In this document: piece by piece, positions 7,697 to 16,499 of the stretch
How positions within the stretch are numbered: position 1 is the stretch's first letter
Layout: each line of letters starts with the position of its first letter
NCBI GenBank assembly: GCA_030037635.1
Contig: JASHQH010000080.1
Coordinates: forward strand, 1-35,507
Direction: 5' to 3'
Origin: Acidobacteriaceae bacterium
GTDB lineage: Bacteria > Acidobacteriota > Terriglobia > Terriglobales > Acidobacteriaceae
Length of the DNA stretch: 35,507 bases
Notes under the pieces: model-generated
Database searches by the model: none
Told to the model about the DNA's origin: nothing
Seen by the model: only the letters and a program-made list of their open reading frames with translations
Program-made: the position numbers and the translations under genes

Positions 7697-10099
7697 ATGC
7701 GCACCCTCCTTCGAGAATCAGTTTTGCGCCGGATAGGCGCCGCTAGTTGGCTGGCGCTTCTGCTGGCACCGGCGCTGGCCGCACAGTTAACTCCAGCCGA
7801 CTACGAGCGGGCCCTGGACCTTCAGGAGAAATACCGCGGCCTCGCCTTGCACATGCCCGCTTCTCCGCAGTGGATCGAGGGGACGCACCAGTTTGTTTAT
7901 TCGCGCACGGTGGCAGCGCCGGCAGAGAGCGGGGCCGGCCGCGAGTTCGAAGTGGCCCACGAGTTTGTGCTGTACGATGCCGACACGCACGCCTCGAGGC
8001 CGGCTTTCGATCACGCGCGGCTCGCCGAAGCGCTCAGCAAGGCGCTCAATGTGCCCGTCAAGCCGGAGTATCTTCCCCTGACCCGGCTCCATTTTGCCAC
8101 CGATGAGAAGTCGATTGAGTTTCTCTTTCACGATGCGCACTGGAGTTGCGATTTAACCGGCTATGTTTGCGCCAAGAAGTCCGATCTGTCGCCCGACGAC
8201 GAAGATTTTGAGGGCGACGAGTACGATTTCACGCCCAAGGCGATCAACGGCGACGCCAGGGCAAAAACCTCGCCCGACGGAAAATGGCAGGCGTATGTCG
8301 ACAACTACAACGTGGTCATCCGCCCGGCGCCCGAGAAGGGTGAAACCAGGCCCGGGAAGCACGCTGAGGCCATTGTTCTGAGCCAGGACGGTTCTGAAGA
8401 CAATTACTACGCCATCGGCACGTTGGTCTGGTCCCCCGATTCCAAACACATCGCCGTTTACCGCATCCGGCCCGGTTATCGCCGCCTGATCTACTATGTC
8501 GAATCCTCTCCGCCCGATCAGTTGCAGCCTGAGCACTCGACCATGGTCTATCCCAAGCCCGGCGATGTACTGGCGCTCGATCAGCCGGTGCTCTTCGATG
8601 TTGGCGGCAGGAGCGAAATCCAGATTGACAACGCGCTCTTCCCCAACCCCTATGAGCTTTCATCGATTGAGTGGTGGAAAGACAGCCGCGCCTTTACCTT
8701 CGAATACAACCAGCGCGGGCACCAGGTGTATCGGGTGGTTGAAGTGGACGCAGCCACCGGCAAAGCACGCGCATTGATTGAAGAAACCAGCTCCACCTTC
8801 ATCAACTACGAGCCCCTCGTCAGCACGCAGTACGATACGGGCAAGCGTTTCCGCAAAGATCTGGCCGATGGCAGCGAGATTATCTGGGCATCGGAGCGCG
8901 ACGGCTGGGAGCATCTCTACCTTTACGACGGGCACACCGGACGGGTAAAGCAGCAGATCACGCACGGTGAATGGGTGGTAAGAGGCGTTGACCGCGTGGA
9001 CGAAAAAGCGCGCGAGATTTACTTTTCGGCGAGCGGCAAAAATCCCGATGAAGATCCGTACTTCGTTCACGGCTACAAGATCGGCTTCGACGGCACGGGT
9101 TTGACGGAACTGACAAGCGTGGCCGCCAACCATTCGTTGAGCTACTCCGACGACGGGCAATTTTATGTGGACACGTACTCGCGCATCGACCTGGCGCCGG
9201 TGATGGAACTGCATCGCACCGCCGACGCGAGCCTGGTGTCGACCGTGGAAACCACTGACATTACCCAGCTGCGCGCGGCGGGCTGGCAACCGCCCGAGCC
9301 GTTCCACACCGCCGGCCGCGACGGCAAAACGCAGATTTATGGCGTTATCTATCGGCCGCTCAACTTCGATGCGTCGAAGAAGTACCCGGTTGTGGAAGAT
9401 ATCTACGCGGGGCCGCAAGGTTCGTTCGTGCCCAAGAGCTTCACCACTCGCGTCGAACCTCTTACGGCGCTGGGCTTCGTGGTTGTGCAGATCGACGGGA
9501 TGGGGACCAACAACCGCTCCCGGGCATTCCACGACGTAGCCTGGCACAACCTGAAAGACGCCGGCTTTCCCGACCGCATTCTGTGGCACAAGGCGGTGGC
9601 CGCGAAGTATCCCTGGTACGATATTTCGCGTGTCGGTATCTTTGGCACGTCGGCCGGCGGCCAAAGCTCGATGGGCGCTCTGCTGTTTCATCCCGAGTTT
9701 TACAAGGTGGCCGTCTCCAACTCCGGGTGCCACGACAATCGCATGGACAAGATCTGGTGGAATGAGCAGTGGATGGGATGGCCAGTCGGCCCGCAATACT
9801 CTGAATCGTCAAACGTGGACAACGCATGGCGCCTGAAAGGCAAGCTGCTGCTGGTGATGGGCGAGATGGACAAGAATGTCGATCCTTCGTCGACTCTGCA
9901 GGTGGTCGACCGGCTCATCAAGGCCAACAAGGATTTTGAACTGCTGGTCGTGCCCGGCGGCGGCCATGGAGCAGGCGGAAGATACGGCCAGCGCAAGTTA
10001 ATGGACTTCTTTGTGAGCAACCTGCTCAACGAGCCGACCCCGGCCTGGAACGCGATTGACGAGAAGCATGCCGGCGCGGCTGCGGGAGAAGGTCAATAA
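7697..10099 (+). CDS. Secreted S9 family peptidase, dipeptidyl-peptidase IV type
   Basis: An 800-residue serine peptidase. The ATG at 7697 follows AAGGAG by nine bases, and the product has an N-terminal signal peptide (hydrophobic core [12 protein letters not shown], cleavage near residue 29). Residues about 80-520 form the beta-propeller of DPP IV enzymes, which limits access to short peptides. The C-terminal alpha/beta hydrolase domain carries the triad in S9 order: S652 in GTSAGGQS, D725 in GEMDKN and H757 in GGGHGAGG. The Asp-His spacing of 32 equals that of human DPP IV. Such enzymes remove X-Pro dipeptides from peptide N-termini, here probably in the periplasm. A metallopeptidase gene follows after 18 bp. 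In this locus it could supply imino-acid peptides to the hydroxyproline-type dehydrogenase. Preference for Pro over Ala or Hyp cannot be read from the sequence. Confidence 0.93.
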   Translation: MRTLLRESVLRRIGAASWLALLLAPALAAQLTPADYERALDLQEKYRGLALHMPASPQWIEGTHQFVYSRTVAAPAESGAGREFEVAHEFVLYDADTHASRPAFDHARLAEALSKALNVPVKPEYLPLTRLHFATDEKSIEFLFHDAHWSCDLTGYVCAKKSDLSPDDEDFEGDEYDFTPKAINGDARAKTSPDGKWQAYVDNYNVVIRPAPEKGETRPGKHAEAIVLSQDGSEDNYYAIGTLVWSPDSKHIAVYRIRPGYRRLIYYVESSPPDQLQPEHSTMVYPKPGDVLALDQPVLFDVGGRSEIQIDNALFPNPYELSSIEWWKDSRAFTFEYNQRGHQVYRVVEVDAATGKARALIEETSSTFINYEPLVSTQYDTGKRFRKDLADGSEIIWASERDGWEHLYLYDGHTGRVKQQITHGEWVVRGVDRVDEKAREIYFSASGKNPDEDPYFVHGYKIGFDGTGLTELTSVAANHSLSYSDDGQFYVDTYSRIDLAPVMELHRTADASLVSTVETTDITQLRAAGWQPPEPFHTAGRDGKTQIYGVIYRPLNFDASKKYPVVEDIYAGPQGSFVPKSFTTRVEPLTALGFVVVQIDGMGTNNRSRAFHDVAWHNLKDAGFPDRILWHKAVAAKYPWYDISRVGIFGTSAGGQSSMGALLFHPEFYKVAVSNSGCHDNRMDKIWWNEQWMGWPVGPQYSESSNVDNAWRLKGKLLLVMGEMDKNVDPSSTLQVVDRLIKANKDFELLVVPGGGHGAGGRYGQRKLMDFFVSNLLNEPTPAWNAIDEKHAGAAAGEGQ

Positions 10100-10117
10100 T
10101 CACTGGAGGAGTCATCG

Positions 10118-11893
10118 ATGCAGATCTCAAAACGAATCAGCCTGAGTGCCGGTCTTTGCCTGCTTTCTGCAGGGTTGGCCCATGCCGCCGGCCCGGCCGC
10201 GAAGAGCGCAGCGCCGGAGCCGCAGATGCCGGAGTTCATCCAGCAATATACCGCTGATTTTCAGGGTCTCAACGGCACCTACAACGTTCTGATTTCGCCC
10301 ACGCGGAGGGAGCGGCTGGAGAAGTTCGATCGCGATCAGCTGGCGGCGCTGGCGGCAATCAACTTCGATGCTCTTTCACAGGAAGACAAGGTGGATTATC
10401 TGTTGCTCAAATATCACCTCACCGGCAATCTGCATCAGATGGAGATCAGAAAGAAGCAGATCGACGCGATGCAGCCATTGCTGCCGTTCGCGGGCACGAT
10501 CATGCAACTGCTTGACGCCAAGCGCCTGATGGAAACTCCCGACCCGGAGAAGGACGCCGCCGCGTTGACGCAGATGGTGAAAGACATCAAGGCGGCGCGG
10601 GAAAAACTGGCTCCGAAAGATCATGGAGGCAGCGCAGCCGCGGACAGCAAGCCTGCTATCGATCCGGTCGTCGCCAACCAGGCGCTCATCGCCACCCAGC
10701 AGCTGTCAAGGCAATTAGAAAACTGGTTCAACCAATACAACGGCTACGATCCGCTGTTTACGTGGTGGGTCGATCAGCCGTACAAGGACGCCAAGAAAGA
10801 ACTCGACGCGTACCAGGACTTTCTGAAGGAAAAACTGATCGGCATTGCACCCGACGACAAAACCACGATCATCGGCAATCCTGTGGGCCGCGACGCGCTG
10901 ATGGCAGAACTGTCTGACAACATGATCCCCTACACGCCCGAAGAACTGATCGCCATTGCGCAAACCGAGTACGACTGGTGCATGCGCGAGATGCTGAAGG
11001 CTTCGCACGAGATGGGCTTTGGCGACGACTGGCACGCGGCGGTGGAGAAGGTAAAAGAAATGCATGTGCCGCCGGGCGAGCAGCCGGCGCTGATCCGCAA
11101 GCTGGTGATCGAGGGCAGCGACTTTGCCAAGGATCATCAGCTGGTGACGGTGCCTCCGCTGGCCGATGAGACCTGGCGGATGATCATGATGACGCCGGAG
11201 CGCCAGCTGGTGAACCCATTCTTCACCGGGGGCGACGAGATCAGCGTCTCCTACCCAACCGACACCATGACTTTCGACCAGCGCGAAATGAGCATGCGCG
11301 GGAACAACATTCCGTTTGCCCACGCCACGGCATTTCATGAGATGATCCCGGGCCACTTTCTCCAGTTCTATATGGCCGCTCGCTATCATCCTTACCGGCG
11401 CATCTTCGAGACGCCGTTCTGGGTTGAAGGTAATGCATTCTGGTGGGAGATGCTCTATTGGGACAAAGGATTCGATCAAACGCCGGAGGAACGTGTAGGC
11501 GCGCTGGTGTGGCGGATGCACCGTTCGGCGCGGGTGATTTTCACCATGAATTTCCATTTGGGCAAGTGGACGCCGCAGCAGTGCGTGCAGTTCCTCATCG
11601 ACAACGTGGGATTCGAGCGTGATAACGCCACGGCCGAGGTGCGCCGCTCGTTCGACGGCTCGGTGGGGCCGCTTTATCAATGCGCCTACCTGCTTGGGGC
11701 GCTGCAGTTTCGCGCCTTGCACACCGAGCTGGTGGGCTCAGGAAAGATGACCGACCGCGAGTTTCACGACGCCATCCTGCACGAGAGCTTTATGCCCATC
11801 GAGCTGCTGCGCGCGGATCTGGAAAACGGAAAGCTGACGCCGGATTTCCAAACCAGTTGGAAGTTTTACGGCGACCACCCCACGCATCCGTAG
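10118..11893 (+). CDS. Secreted DUF885 family putative metallopeptidase
   Basis: A 591-residue exported protein with a signal peptide (SAGLCLLSAGLAHAA). It has the DUF885 hallmark HEMIPGH at 407-413, an HExxxGH metal site with His407 and His413 as likely zinc ligands. Downstream is VEGNAFWWE, where Glu437 or Glu444 may be the third ligand. DUF885 proteins are helical, resemble M3/M32-type metallopeptidases, and are largely uncharacterised. The gene lies 18 bp behind the S9 peptidase with a strong GGAGGAG ribosome binding site, so the two are almost certainly co-transcribed. Together they would process oligopeptides in the periplasm or at the surface. Its stop is only 8 bp from the stop of the convergent DUF2339 gene, leaving no room for a separate terminator. 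Confidence 0.88.
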   Translation: MQISKRISLSAGLCLLSAGLAHAAGPAAKSAAPEPQMPEFIQQYTADFQGLNGTYNVLISPTRRERLEKFDRDQLAALAAINFDALSQEDKVDYLLLKYHLTGNLHQMEIRKKQIDAMQPLLPFAGTIMQLLDAKRLMETPDPEKDAAALTQMVKDIKAAREKLAPKDHGGSAAADSKPAIDPVVANQALIATQQLSRQLENWFNQYNGYDPLFTWWVDQPYKDAKKELDAYQDFLKEKLIGIAPDDKTTIIGNPVGRDALMAELSDNMIPYTPEELIAIAQTEYDWCMREMLKASHEMGFGDDWHAAVEKVKEMHVPPGEQPALIRKLVIEGSDFAKDHQLVTVPPLADETWRMIMMTPERQLVNPFFTGGDEISVSYPTDTMTFDQREMSMRGNNIPFAHATAFHEMIPGHFLQFYMAARYHPYRRIFETPFWVEGNAFWWEMLYWDKGFDQTPEERVGALVWRMHRSARVIFTMNFHLGKWTPQQCVQFLIDNVGFERDNATAEVRRSFDGSVGPLYQCAYLLGALQFRALHTELVGSGKMTDREFHDAILHESFMPIELLRADLENGKLTPDFQTSWKFYGDHPTHP

Positions 11894-11901
11894 GCGGCGC
11901 T

Positions 11902-14900
11902 CTAAAGGTATTTGCGAATGACTGCGCTGAAGCGCGTGTAAAGGAAAGAGACGCCGAGAAGCGCCAGCCCCATGACGATCAGCGTCATGTAGCGGTCGGC
12001 GGGCGCGAGCGCCCACACATCCATCGACAGAATTTTCACCACGCTGACCAGCAGCAGCGCCAGGCCCGCGAGCCGGTAGCTGCGCTCTCCCACGGCGAGC
12101 GCGAACAGAAAGACAGTCACTCCCATCAGGCTCCAGGCAATGGTGATATGACCGGAGCTGAGTTTCATGGCCAGAATGACAACCATCAGGCCAAATGGTG
12201 CAAAGAAAAACCATTGCTCGGGCCGGCGCAGCGCCGTCGCGCCCAACTCCGGCGGGAGCGGAATTGTGGCGCCCAGCCAGAACTCAGCCTTGCGCAGCTT
12301 GAAAGCGAAGGGAAGCGCGGCGAGCAGCACCAGCGCTGCCACGCCAAGACGAAATAACGTTCCGCTCCAGAAGCCTGCTGAGCTGTCGGTCGCCGTGTCG
12401 AAAAAGATGCCGCGCACCACTACGGCGACGGCCAGCGCCACGCCCCAAACAACGAAAGCGCGCCGCCGCATGAGCCAGGCCAGCGCCATCAGGATGGTCG
12501 CCATGCCGGCCCAGATTACCGTGACCCACACGGCTCCGTTTGTCACGGGAACCCACGGAGATGGGAATCGATACGCGAACCAAAGCGCTAAGGCCAGCGT
12601 GCCCAATCCATCGGTGAGCGTGCCGGCAACGTGCTCGGCCTTTGTGCATCGGTCCCCGTTGAACGTCCGCTCCAGCAGCCAATATCCTGCAGCGGCAAGC
12701 ACCAGCACTTCGAGCAAATAGGAGTTGACCAGGCTGAAGGGAGTCAGGCGGTCGAGCAGCGGCGGTGGCTGCCCCGACTCCATGTCGAAGCAGAGGCACT
12801 TGCCGAAGGCCAGGCCCGCGAAGATAAAACCCTGCCAGCGCAGGGCGGATTTTTTCAGCAACCGGCCCGCTTCGAAAAGAGCGAGGCTCAGCACGGCCCA
12901 TACCACGGCGAGATAGAGTTCCCTCGACAGATCGGCAGCGGCAATGGCGAGCAGCGCCGAAGCAGCCCATGAATGGGCGACGGCAATACCCGCGCGCGCA
13001 TCGCCTGACGGGGTCTTCTGCCGCATTCCCGCGTAGAGCAAAGCGATGGCGATGAGTTCCGGCGCCTTGTGGTTCCACCAGCCGGATCCTCCGCCCCAAA
13101 GATTCCACGGGAACCACCCTATGACCGCCGCCAGGGCCAGCAGATTTGCCTGGAGAGCCAGCGATGCGCACCCAAATCTCTCTCCGGCCAGGCCCAGGAT
13201 GATGGCGAGCGCCAGCCATCCCGCCACGACCCACGCTACTGGAAGCGCGACCCACAAGGCAGCCGCGGCCGCGGCCAGAGCCAGATAGCTTGTGACCTTC
13301 ATCGCAGCAGCTTCAAAGGCGCTTTCGCTGATCTGCGGCCATCGCCGCGGGTACACCTCGCCGTGTGTCCAATAAAGAAGCGCTGCCAGCGCGAGGGCGA
13401 CGGTCAACGAGACATGACGGCTCGGGTCGGGATAATCGAGACGGAAAAGCGCCAGGGGCAAAACGTCTTTGAAGGCCAGCACGGCGCCGGTCGCGAGGCC
13501 TGCCAGAAGTCCCAGGCGCCGGAAGGCCGGCTCGCCGATGCGCAGTCCGCACAGTGCCAGGGCCTGCGCTTCAACCAGCCAAAGGACCGGCCAGCTGACT
13601 CCGTGGAACTTGAAGGGGACCGCGGCGATGAGCAGAACCGCGCCGACCGTGGAGAGCACGACGAAAGCCTGACGCCGCCGAGCGCGCATCGCCCAGGCCA
13701 GCGCCATCTCCGTTGCGCCCAGCGCGGCCAGCGCCCACCACGCCCACTCCGGATGCGCCGATTGATATTTGAGCAGCGCCAGCACGCCGCTGGCGTTCAA
13801 TACGGCGGCCACGCTCGAGATGTTTTCCTCTTTTTGATCGAGCGGCGTGCGCAGAACGTATGCCGCGCGAAAGATCGCCCAGTACAGGACGATGAGCGCC
13901 ACCGACGGCCAGAAGCCGGCGAAACTCGCGTGATTCTGCGGCAGGACCTGCGTGAGCCAGACGAAGTGGCTCGCGTACACGGCGACCAGACCCGCGAGTT
14001 CAAGCACTGCCCAGTGGCGAATGGAGGTGACCACCACCAGCCCCACAGCCAGGACGGCGCTGGCGGTAAGGCTGAAGACGACCGTACCGCTCGATGCCTG
14101 AAGATGGCTGGTGAGCAGCGTGGCGAATCCCAACAGAAACGCCAGCCCCGTGACCGCCTGCGAGCGATAGCGCAGCGAGTGCGCCACCATGCCGGCCGCT
14201 GCCAGCAGCATCAGCACCAGGTCGGCAACCAGCGAAGGCAGCACGCGCGCCGCCGCAATGTGGTGCATGGCGAAGGTGGTGAAATAGGCCAGCGCCCAGC
14301 CGCCGCCAAGACCGGCCCGCGCAAAAATCCGGTATGTGGCCTTGCGTTCGAGCCAAACGCCGCCGCCCAGCAGAATGGCGCTGACCGCATAGCCGCACAG
14401 CACCTTGCCCGCCGGCCCCCACGTCTGCAGCTTCCACGCCAGAAAGAAAGCCACGCCCAGGACCAGCAGCGCAATGCCCAGCTTGTTCAGCCAGTTGGCG
14501 CCCAACCGTTCTTCCAGATTGAACGCGCGCTCGGCGCGGGCGGCTTTGTCCTCCGCTGTTCCCGCAAACTGATGGAAAAGGTGCGCGGGCGGTGCAGGCG
14601 CTGGAGGAGGCGAAGGCGGGATGGGCGCGGGCGTGGGCGCAATGGACGCAGCCGGGGGTGGCGCCGGCGCGGGCGGCGCACTGGCCGGCTCCGGAGGCGC
14701 CTGCGCTTTCTCCGCCGCCGGCGCGGGTGGCGTTGCGGGAGCCTCGGGGTGCGCGCTCCGCTGGCTCACCAGCTTGTGCACCTGCGCCTCAAGATCGCGA
14801 AGGCGATCGAGGAGTCCGGCCATCTCTTCGCGCAGCTCGCGGGCGCGGCTGGTCGCCGTCACAATGGCCACGATCGGCAGGACAAAGATCGCGCCGACGG

Positions 14901-14931
14901 CTACAAGAAGAATGAGGCCAAGAAATTCCAT
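11902..14931 (-). CDS. DUF2339 polytopic membrane protein
   Basis: A 1009-residue inner-membrane protein. An N-terminal membrane helix (LGLILLVAVGAIFVLPIVAI) is followed by a short coiled segment (RELREEMAGLLDRLRDLEAQVHKL in two heptad-rich halves) and a proline/alanine-rich linker at about 60-125. The signature LGANWLNKLGIALLVLGVAF then opens roughly 25 transmembrane helices to the C-terminus. This is the DUF2339 architecture: cytoplasmic coiled coil, Pro-rich hinge, long helical array. The function is unknown; a link to envelope or polysaccharide export has been suggested for some members, with nothing here to decide it. There is no clear Shine-Dalgarno before the ATG. The 56-residue membrane protein gene ends 46 bp upstream on the same strand, suggesting an operon. 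Confidence 0.9.
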   Translation of the reverse strand: MEFLGLILLVAVGAIFVLPIVAIVTATSRARELREEMAGLLDRLRDLEAQVHKLVSQRSAHPEAPATPPAPAAEKAQAPPEPASAPPAPAPPPAASIAPTPAPIPPSPPPAPAPPAHLFHQFAGTAEDKAARAERAFNLEERLGANWLNKLGIALLVLGVAFFLAWKLQTWGPAGKVLCGYAVSAILLGGGVWLERKATYRIFARAGLGGGWALAYFTTFAMHHIAAARVLPSLVADLVLMLLAAAGMVAHSLRYRSQAVTGLAFLLGFATLLTSHLQASSGTVVFSLTASAVLAVGLVVVTSIRHWAVLELAGLVAVYASHFVWLTQVLPQNHASFAGFWPSVALIVLYWAIFRAAYVLRTPLDQKEENISSVAAVLNASGVLALLKYQSAHPEWAWWALAALGATEMALAWAMRARRRQAFVVLSTVGAVLLIAAVPFKFHGVSWPVLWLVEAQALALCGLRIGEPAFRRLGLLAGLATGAVLAFKDVLPLALFRLDYPDPSRHVSLTVALALAALLYWTHGEVYPRRWPQISESAFEAAAMKVTSYLALAAAAAALWVALPVAWVVAGWLALAIILGLAGERFGCASLALQANLLALAAVIGWFPWNLWGGGSGWWNHKAPELIAIALLYAGMRQKTPSGDARAGIAVAHSWAASALLAIAAADLSRELYLAVVWAVLSLALFEAGRLLKKSALRWQGFIFAGLAFGKCLCFDMESGQPPPLLDRLTPFSLVNSYLLEVLVLAAAGYWLLERTFNGDRCTKAEHVAGTLTDGLGTLALALWFAYRFPSPWVPVTNGAVWVTVIWAGMATILMALAWLMRRRAFVVWGVALAVAVVVRGIFFDTATDSSAGFWSGTLFRLGVAALVLLAALPFAFKLRKAEFWLGATIPLPPELGATALRRPEQWFFFAPFGLMVVILAMKLSSGHITIAWSLMGVTVFLFALAVGERSYRLAGLALLLVSVVKILSMDVWALAPADRYMTLIVMGLALLGVSFLYTRFSAVIRKYL

Positions 14932-14977
14932 GGCGGTAAGTTGGCCGCAATTATATCCCCAACCGCTTCGGGTCCCG

Positions 14978-15148
14978 TCACACCCGCGGGTGCGGCGCCT
15001 TCCGCGTCAGGTGCCACACGCCGAGGGACAAGGCCAGCGCGCCCAGCCCATAGGCCAATATCGCCGTCTCGCCGCGATGAATCTGCCAGCCCTTCCAGAT
15101 GGCGGCCGCGGCGGCCAGCAGCATCACAATGCCCCGAATGCGGTCCAA
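14978..15148 (-). CDS. Small 56-residue membrane protein, TTG start
   Basis: A short reading frame in the gap between the DUF2339 gene and gcvT. TTG at 15148 is preceded by GGGAGGGG at 8-9 bases, an excellent ribosome binding site. The product starts LDRIRGIVMLLAAAAA and has two hydrophobic stretches (about 7-17 and 28-46) joined by KGWQIHRGETAI, ending in a basic tail (HLTRKAPHPRV). It reads as a two-helix inner-membrane protein. It lies 46 bp upstream of the DUF2339 gene on the same strand and may be a partner or an operon leader. I do not recognise a named family. Support is the ribosome binding site, amphipathic/hydrophobic organisation and position; homologues would settle it. Confidence 0.6.
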   Translation of the reverse strand: MDRIRGIVMLLAAAAAIWKGWQIHRGETAILAYGLGALALSLGVWHLTRKAPHPRV

Positions 15149-15304
15149 GCTTTCGCCCCTCCCGGCCCAATCCGCCAGCCGGGCTTTCTCATCCTAACTC
15201 CGAGCCGCACGAAAACCCCGCACGGCGCCCCGCGCCATTGACCCTCCCACCGTGCAGTCCCTATCGTGAATTGATGATGGAAGCCACACGAAGAAGGAAC
15301 CGCC

Positions 15305-16468
15305 ATGCCTGATCCCGTCGCCACCGCACCCGCTGTCGCTGCCGCCCTCAAGAAGACCGCCCTCAATGCCACGCACCGCGCTCTCAAGGCCAAGATGGTC
15401 GACTTCGGCGGATGGGAGATGCCCGTCGAATATCCATGCCCCGGCGGTGGATTGATCGCCGAGCACCTCGCCGTGCGCACCGGCGCCGGCCTGTTCGACG
15501 TCAGCCACATGGGCGAGATCCAGTTTCGCGGCCCCGGCGCGCTCGCGGCTGTGCAGCACATCACGATGAACGACGCAGGCAAGCTCCAGGATGGCCAGGC
15601 TCAGTACTCCGCACTGCTCACGCCGCAGGGCACGTTTGTCGACGACATCCTCGTCCACCGGCTCGGCCCCAACGACTATCTGCTCGTGGTGAACGCCGGC
15701 ACCACCGGCAAGGACTTCGCGTGGATCCGCCAGCACCTCAACGGCTGGCCCGGCATTCATATCGCGGACTACTCTTCTTACTACTCGCAGCTGGCTCTGC
15801 AGGGCCCGCGCGCTCTTGAAACGCTCAGCAAGCTGACGAAAGCCGATCTCGGCGCCATCAAGAATTACTGGTTCACGTGGGGCACGGTCGCGGGCATTCC
15901 CAATACGCTTATCGCGCGCACCGGCTACTCGGGCGAAGACGGCTTCGAGGTCTACATCCCATCGGACGAGCCCACCACGGTGAAAATGTGGAACGCTCTT
16001 CTCGACGCCGGCGCGGAGTTTGGCATCCGTCCCTGCGGCTTGGGCGCGCGCAACACGCTGCGCCTCGAAGCGGGCATGAGCCTCTACGGCCACGAAATTT
16101 CTGAAGACATCAACGTGCTCGAGGCCGGCCTCACGCGCTGGCTCAAGCTCGACAAGGGTTCTTTTCTTGGACGTGACGCCTTGATGGCTGTTCAGGCCCA
16201 GGGCGGCCCCAAGCGCCGCATCATTGGACTCGAGATGGTGGAGCGCGGCATCGCCCGCGACACCTACCCGGTGTTTTCCCTTTCGGAGGAGCGCATCGGC
16301 GTAATTACGTCCGGCTCGCCGGCGCCCTTCCTCAAAAGCAACATCGCCATGGCGCTGGCGCCCACGGCTGTGGCCGAATCTGCATCCGATGTACTCGTTG
16401 ACGTACGCGGCAATCGCGTGCGCGCCCGCCAGGTTCCCCTCCCGTTCTACAAGCGCCCCAGGAAATAG
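15305..16468 (+). CDS. gcvT: Aminomethyltransferase, T protein of the glycine cleavage system
   Basis: A 387-residue cytoplasmic enzyme that takes the aminomethyl group from lipoylated GcvH and makes 5,10-methylenetetrahydrofolate and ammonia. Family motifs are clear: HLAVRTGAGLFDVSHMGEI, SALLTPQGTFVDDILVHRL, ARTGYSGEDGFEVYIP (conserved folate/GEDG region) and GLGARNTLRLEAGMSLYGHE. The C-terminal barrel ends in LPFYKR. Length fits the family (360-390). The start is supported by GAAGGA seven bases upstream. The N-terminal 20 residues are an alanine-rich extension. GcvH and GcvP are not beside it here; instead a glycosyltransferase follows after 31 bp. LipA, needed to lipoylate GcvH, is encoded about 7 kb further along. 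Confidence 0.97.
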   Translation: MPDPVATAPAVAAALKKTALNATHRALKAKMVDFGGWEMPVEYPCPGGGLIAEHLAVRTGAGLFDVSHMGEIQFRGPGALAAVQHITMNDAGKLQDGQAQYSALLTPQGTFVDDILVHRLGPNDYLLVVNAGTTGKDFAWIRQHLNGWPGIHIADYSSYYSQLALQGPRALETLSKLTKADLGAIKNYWFTWGTVAGIPNTLIARTGYSGEDGFEVYIPSDEPTTVKMWNALLDAGAEFGIRPCGLGARNTLRLEAGMSLYGHEISEDINVLEAGLTRWLKLDKGSFLGRDALMAVQAQGGPKRRIIGLEMVERGIARDTYPVFSLSEERIGVITSGSPAPFLKSNIAMALAPTAVAESASDVLVDVRGNRVRARQVPLPFYKRPRK

Positions 16469-16499
16469 CAGCCAAGCGCGCGCCCCCCGGAGGTCCCCG

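Noticed and set aside
14901..15170. 89-codon minus-strand frame between the DUF2339 gene and gcvT
   Set aside because: It overlaps the better-supported 56-residue TTG-start frame in another register and has no hydrophobic organisation or suitable domain.
13069..15312. Long plus-strand open frame (747 codons) opposite the DUF2339 gene
   Set aside because: Antisense to a clear membrane protein; its composition (Arg/Gln/Pro rich, no domains) is that of a high-G+C shadow frame.
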